Source: Parahaliea maris (GTDB taxonomy: Bacteria; Pseudomonadota; Gammaproteobacteria; Pseudomonadales; Halieaceae). From it: a DNA stretch of 64,000 bases. A program made the position numbers and the translations under genes. The notes under the pieces were generated by a model. It did not search any database. It saw only the letters and a list, made by a program, of their open reading frames with translations, and had not been told where the DNA came from. Of this stretch, positions 60,710-64,000 are shown piece after piece. The first letter of the stretch is position 1, and each line of letters begins with the position of its first letter. Where the stretch lies: positions 1 to 64,000 of the forward strand of contig NZ_VRZA01000009.1 in assembly GCF_008064665.1 (NCBI RefSeq), read 5' to 3'.

Positions 60710-62140
60710 TTACTTGCGGTAATCCAGCGGCGGCGCCCGGTCACCCAGCAGGGCCTCGTAGTGGAAATCCTTGCCCCGGCGCTGCTCGAATTCTTCCTGT
60801 GCCGCTTTCAGCAGTTGCGGATTCTGGTACAGGTCCGCCGCGGTGAGCGCCATGGTCTTGGCCGCTACCATCATCCCCTTGTGGCCAATCGACATGCCGC
60901 CGGCGGCAATAGCCTGCCAGCTATGGGGAGCCGTTCCGGGAACCCAGGTGGCCGCACCCATCTCCACCGTGGGCACCTGCCAGCTGACATCGCCGACGTC
61001 GGTGGAGCCCATGCCCTGGATGAACTCCATCGGTTCCACCCGGGCCTCCATACCGGTGAGGTCTTCACTCAGGTTGAGTGTTTTGCTGATCTTGTCGGCG
61101 TAGGCCCGCTCGGCGGCGTCGTACTGCACACCGCCCACTTCCTCCAGGCGCTTGTGCATGGCCGTCGCCAGCGTCTCGTTGGGCAGCATGCTGTGATTAC
61201 CGTGGATGACCTCGGCCTCCAGCCGGGTGCCGGTGCCCTGGGCCGCGCCTTCGGCCGCGGCCATGACCCGGGTCCAGATTTTTTGCAGCTCAGCTGCCTT
61301 GGGGTGCCGCACGTAATAAAACACCTCGGCGAAATCCGGCACCACGTTGGGTGCCGAGCCGCCACTGGTAATCACGTAATGTATGCGCGACTCCTGGGGC
61401 ACGTGCTCACGCATCATGTTCACCATGAAATTCATGGCCTCCACACCATCCAGCGCCGACCGCCCGCGCTCGGGGGCGACCGCAGCGTGGGAGGACTGGC
61501 CATAGAAGCGGAACTTGGCCGACTTGTTGGCCAGGCTGGTCGCCGGGTCCGAGGTATTGCGATCACCCGGGTGCCAGACCAGCACCGCATCGACATCGTC
61601 AAACAGGCCGGCTCGCACCATGTAGACCTTGCCACTACCACCCTCCTCGGCCGGGGTGCCGTACAGGCGGACGGTACCGGGAATGTCGTTCTGCTCCAGC
61701 CAGCGCTTTACCGCGGTGGCGGCGGCAACCGAGCCAGCGCCAAACAGGTGATGGCCACAGGCGTGGCCGGCGTTTTTACCCTCGACTTCCTCGCGCACCG
61801 GGTTGGCGGATTGGGAGATTCCCGGCAGGGCATCAAACTCTGCCAGCAGAGCGATGACTGGCCCGCCTTTACCGTAACTGGCCACGAAGGCAGTGGGGAT
61901 TCCGGCGACACCCGTTTCGATCGCAAACCCCTCTCCCGCCAGGGTCTCGCGCAGCAGGGTGGAGCTTTTGGTTTCCTGGTAGCCGAGCTCGGCGTTGTCC
62001 CAGATAGCATCGGCGATATCGGCGTAATCCCCGGCGTGCCGGTTCAGGTATTCCAGCATGCTGTCGCCGGAGGCGGCTGCGCTGGTCAGGGATGCGGCTG
62101 ACAGCAGCAGCCCCGCGGCGAGAGATGTAAAACGTGGCAT
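60710..62140 (-). CDS. Secreted M20-family amidohydrolase, p-aminobenzoyl-glutamate hydrolase (AbgB)-like
   Basis: About 476 residues from the ATG at 62140, which has GAGG six bases upstream. A signal peptide (MPRFTSLAAGLLLSAASLTSAAA) indicates export, probably to the periplasm. The M20D metal-site features include GHACGHHLFGAG and GTPAEEGGSGKVYMVRAGLFDDVDAVLVWHPGD, followed by a dimerisation domain. AbgB and relatives remove glutamate or amino acids from N-acyl conjugates. It is the first gene of the leftward series toward the SDR. Confidence 0.88.
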   Translation of the reverse strand: MPRFTSLAAGLLLSAASLTSAAASGDSMLEYLNRHAGDYADIADAIWDNAELGYQETKSSTLLRETLAGEGFAIETGVAGIPTAFVASYGKGGPVIALLAEFDALPGISQSANPVREEVEGKNAGHACGHHLFGAGSVAAATAVKRWLEQNDIPGTVRLYGTPAEEGGSGKVYMVRAGLFDDVDAVLVWHPGDRNTSDPATSLANKSAKFRFYGQSSHAAVAPERGRSALDGVEAMNFMVNMMREHVPQESRIHYVITSGGSAPNVVPDFAEVFYYVRHPKAAELQKIWTRVMAAAEGAAQGTGTRLEAEVIHGNHSMLPNETLATAMHKRLEEVGGVQYDAAERAYADKISKTLNLSEDLTGMEARVEPMEFIQGMGSTDVGDVSWQVPTVEMGAATWVPGTAPHSWQAIAAGGMSIGHKGMMVAAKTMALTAADLYQNPQLLKAAQEEFEQRRGKDFHYEALLGDRAPPLDYRK

Positions 62141-62268
62141 GGGCGTCCTCAATGTGCATTTCAGGGGCACACCTTACCACTGCGGGGGCAGTCCAGCACA
62201 GACGGTGAGTGGAGGACAGTGAGTGAGGGCATTTACCGGTGAGCGGGAGCTGTCAGGCGCGACGAGCG

Positions 62269-62353
62269 CCGGGCCGGTGGCGCATGCAAAGCCACCGGCC
62301 CGAACGGGAGAGCCGGGATGGGGCGCCCGGCGCATGACGAGGCGAACCTCGTC
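62269..62353. other. Two strong hairpins in the gap left of the UrcA gene
   Basis: A perfect 11-bp stem GGGCCGGTGGC/GCCACCGGCCC (62269-62299) and a 7-bp stem GACGAGG-CGAA-CCTCGTC (62336-62353). Neither has a T-run. They may stabilise or end the urcA transcript, which reads toward them, or be repeat-derived. Confidence 0.4.
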
Positions 62354-62399
62354 GACATCGTCCTGCCAGGGGTTGCGGGACGAATTCGGTGCCGGGCGA

Positions 62400-62744
62400 T
62401 CAGTCGGTGCTGGCCACCCTGCCGGCGTTGATCTGGCTCAGGGCATCATTCACCGCCCGCTCGTAACAGGCCTCATTGTCGGCGGCAGTCCCGAGGTCGC
62501 CGGTGATGCGGTAGTCGCTGGAGCCGCAAACATCACGCGCCGCTGCACTGATGCGGTAGTAGAGGCTCTCCTGACCCTTGCTGGAAGTCAGGTCGAGATC
62601 ATCGTAGTTGACCGTCGCGGTGCGAACCGCCTCGGACTTCACCAGCGTTTCGCTGTAGGTGTCGGCCTGGGCCTGGAAAGTCAGCAGGGCCAGTGCCGCT
62701 GCGCTGCCTGCCAGAAACTGTTTGCTGATACGCGCCATGTTCAT
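62400..62744 (-). CDS. UrcA family protein (exported, unknown function)
   Basis: 114 residues with a signal peptide (to QAQA/DTYSE) and a mature domain with VNYDDLDLTSSKGQESLYYRISAAARDVCG and a second Cys in EACYERAV. This is the UrcA pattern (strand-helix with two conserved cysteines that may form a disulphide). The family is common in alpha- and gammaproteobacteria and has no established function. GGGAG precedes the ATG. It is divergent from hemH. Confidence 0.85.
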   Translation of the reverse strand: MNMARISKQFLAGSAAALALLTFQAQADTYSETLVKSEAVRTATVNYDDLDLTSSKGQESLYYRISAAARDVCGSSDYRITGDLGTAADNEACYERAVNDALSQINAGRVASTD

Positions 62745-62932
62745 TGCTGTTCTCCCTACCTTGTCAGGTTGTATACGGCGTCTTGCCGCGAGGGGCGCGC
62801 TGTCTGTGTGCCGCCCTTGGTGATCACATTAGGAGAAGCCGCCTCGCGCCGAAACAGCACTTCGGTGAAGCGATGGTGGCGAGCGATGAACTGAGACAAT
62901 GCGACGACAAGCTGCCACGGGCAGTGCCCGAT

Positions 62933-62961
62933 TTGGCTTGTGTTCCACGGCACCGTATATT
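62933..62961 (+). promoter_or_regulatory. Sigma70-type promoter of hemH
   Basis: TTGGCT (62933-62938), 17 bp, TATATT (62956-62961). The predicted start is near 62968, giving a short leader of about 23 bases before the hemH ATG. Confidence 0.6.
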
Positions 62962-62990
62962 GACACCCACTCTCCAGCCAGCGGCACAGT

Positions 62991-64000
62991 ATGAGTTCAA
63001 CAATTTCGGCAAGCAGTTCGAATCGCGGCCCCGTGGGCGTGCTGATCACCAACCTGGGCACGCCCGATGCCCCCACTACAGGCGCTTTGCGACGCTACCT
63101 GAAACAGTTCCTGTCCGACCCGAGGGTGGTGGAGGTACCGCGCCTGCTGTGGTGGTTCATTCTCAACGGCATCATCCTCAATGTGCGCCCCTCCCGTTCC
63201 GCCGCCGCCTACCGCGAGGTGTGGACCGACGAGGGTTCGCCACTGCTGCTGAATACCCGCGACCAGGCCGGGGGCCTGCAGGCAGCGCTGGCAAAAACAT
63301 ACGGCGACGACGTGGTGGTGGAGTTCGCCATGCGCTACGGCTCGCCGGCGATCGGCGAAGGCATCGAAGCCCTGTGGCAACGGGGCGCCCGTCGGCTGGT
63401 GGTGCTGCCGCTCTACCCCCAGTACAGCGGCCCCACCACCGCCTCCACCTTCGATGCGCTGGCCGCGGACTTCCAGGCCCGCCGCTGGTTACCGGAAACG
63501 CGGTTCATCAGCGACTACCATGACCATCCCGCCTATATCGAGGCGCTGGCCGACAGCGTGCGCCAGCACTGGGAACAGCACGAACGGGCCCAGCGCCTGC
63601 AGTTTTCCTACCACGGTGAGCCACAGAGCTACGTGGACAAGGGGGACCCCTACTACGACCAGTGCCTGGCCACCTCCCGTCTGGTAGCGCAGGCCCTGGG
63701 CCTGGCAGACAGTGACTGGGACGTCAGCTTCCAGTCACGCTTCGGGCGCGACCCGTGGCTACAGCCCTATACCGACGAGACCCTGAAAAGCCTGCCGGGC
63801 CAGGGAATCCGCTCCCTGCAGATTCTCTGCCCGGGCTTTTCCTCGGACTGCCTGGAAACCGTGGAGGAAATCGGCATTGAAAACCGGGACTACTTCCTGG
63901 AGGCGGGCGGTGAGCGCTACGAGTACATTCCCTGCCTTAATGCCGGGCCCGCACATATCGAGGCGCTGCGCCAAATCGTAGCGGGCAACCTGGGGGGCTG
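62991..64000 (+). CDS. hemH: Ferrochelatase, 3' end beyond the window
   Basis: Inserts Fe2+ into protoporphyrin IX, the last step of haem synthesis. The frame opens MSSTISASSSNRGPVGVLI and continues with TNLGTPDAPTTGALRRYLKQF, then VLPLYPQYSGPTTASTFDAL, and the catalytic-His segment FSYHGEPQSYVDKGDPYYDQC. The last part, LCPGFSSDCLETVEEIGIE, places the active-site Glu. At least 336 residues are present and no stop is reached at base 64000; the usual length is 320-370, so only the end is missing. No strong ribosome-binding site is seen. Confidence 0.95.
   Translation, partial: MSSTISASSSNRGPVGVLITNLGTPDAPTTGALRRYLKQFLSDPRVVEVPRLLWWFILNGIILNVRPSRSAAAYREVWTDEGSPLLLNTRDQAGGLQAALAKTYGDDVVVEFAMRYGSPAIGEGIEALWQRGARRLVVLPLYPQYSGPTTASTFDALAADFQARRWLPETRFISDYHDHPAYIEALADSVRQHWEQHERAQRLQFSYHGEPQSYVDKGDPYYDQCLATSRLVAQALGLADSDWDVSFQSRFGRDPWLQPYTDETLKSLPGQGIRSLQILCPGFSSDCLETVEEIGIENRDYFLEAGGERYEYIPCLNAGPAHIEALRQIVAGNLGG

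Noticed and set aside
62744-63523. A plus-strand open frame of 259 codons before and over hemH
   Set aside because: A shifted frame of the ferrochelatase gene; the real frame starts at 62991 and shows ferrochelatase motifs to the window end.

Overview
This window is chromosomal DNA of a GC-rich gammaproteobacterium. The mix of TonB-dependent receptors (TBDRs) with a complete N-acetylglucosamine (GlcNAc) module, many acyl-CoA dehydrogenases, an acyclic-terpene-type carboxylase cluster and a UrcA-family protein suggests a marine, Halieaceae/Cellvibrionales-like oligotroph. That placement is inference. No rRNA, tRNA, CRISPR array or intact mobile element was seen.

Layout. (1) 0-4.5 kb: housekeeping and redox genes (gdhA, a Na+/Ca2+ exchanger, a 2OG-Fe(II) oxygenase, an old-yellow-enzyme reductase). 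(2) 4.6-15.8 kb: a self-contained GlcNAc/chitobiose locus of two facing units. LacI regulator-nagA-nagB runs rightward; TBDR-GlcNAc kinase-GH20 hexosaminidase-Na+ symporter runs leftward. A perfect 12-bp palindrome, GACAACGTTGTC, sits once at the nagR promoter and twice at the TBDR promoter, so the local LacI protein very probably controls both. (3) 15.8-16.6 kb: repeat-rich intergenic DNA with gene debris. (4) 16.6-42.9 kb: a patchwork catabolic island, visibly less GC-rich between about 18.2 and 37.3 kb and again around 41.5-42.9 kb. It holds an FAD dehydrogenase of the ketosteroid-dehydrogenase type, a Baeyer-Villiger monooxygenase, two TBDRs, AraC and IclR regulators, an amidohydrolase, an MFS carrier, a cupin, a luciferase-like flavoenzyme, and a rightward run of alcohol dehydrogenase, aldehyde dehydrogenase, ThDP enzyme, CoA-transferase, two acyl-CoA dehydrogenases and enoyl-CoA hydratase. 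IS256- and IS3-type transposase debris marks its joints. (5) 42.9-55.8 kb: a divergent acyclic-terpene/branched-acid cluster. TetR, three acyl-CoA dehydrogenases, a GST and an ABC1 kinase run leftward; AtuA, a biotin carboxylase beta subunit, a hydratase and the biotin-carrying alpha subunit run rightward. (6) 56-64 kb: an animal-type haem peroxidase, an unusually long aromatic amino acid hydroxylase with a MarR regulator, an SDR, an M20 peptidase-like amidohydrolase, a UrcA protein and the start of hemH, cut by the window end.

How it works together. Region 2 is a complete import-to-fructose-6-phosphate GlcNAc route. Region 4 has the parts to take up a hydrophobic, probably alicyclic or terpenoid/steroid-like ketone, oxidise and open it, and pass a carboxylic acid to CoA activation and beta-oxidation. 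The substrate cannot be named from sequence. Region 5 would carboxylate and hydrate a beta-methyl-branched enoyl-CoA. The most novel material is the region-4 island: its mosaic operon, unusual ThDP enzyme, paired acyl-CoA dehydrogenases, and a transposase that appears to have been split by an inversion.
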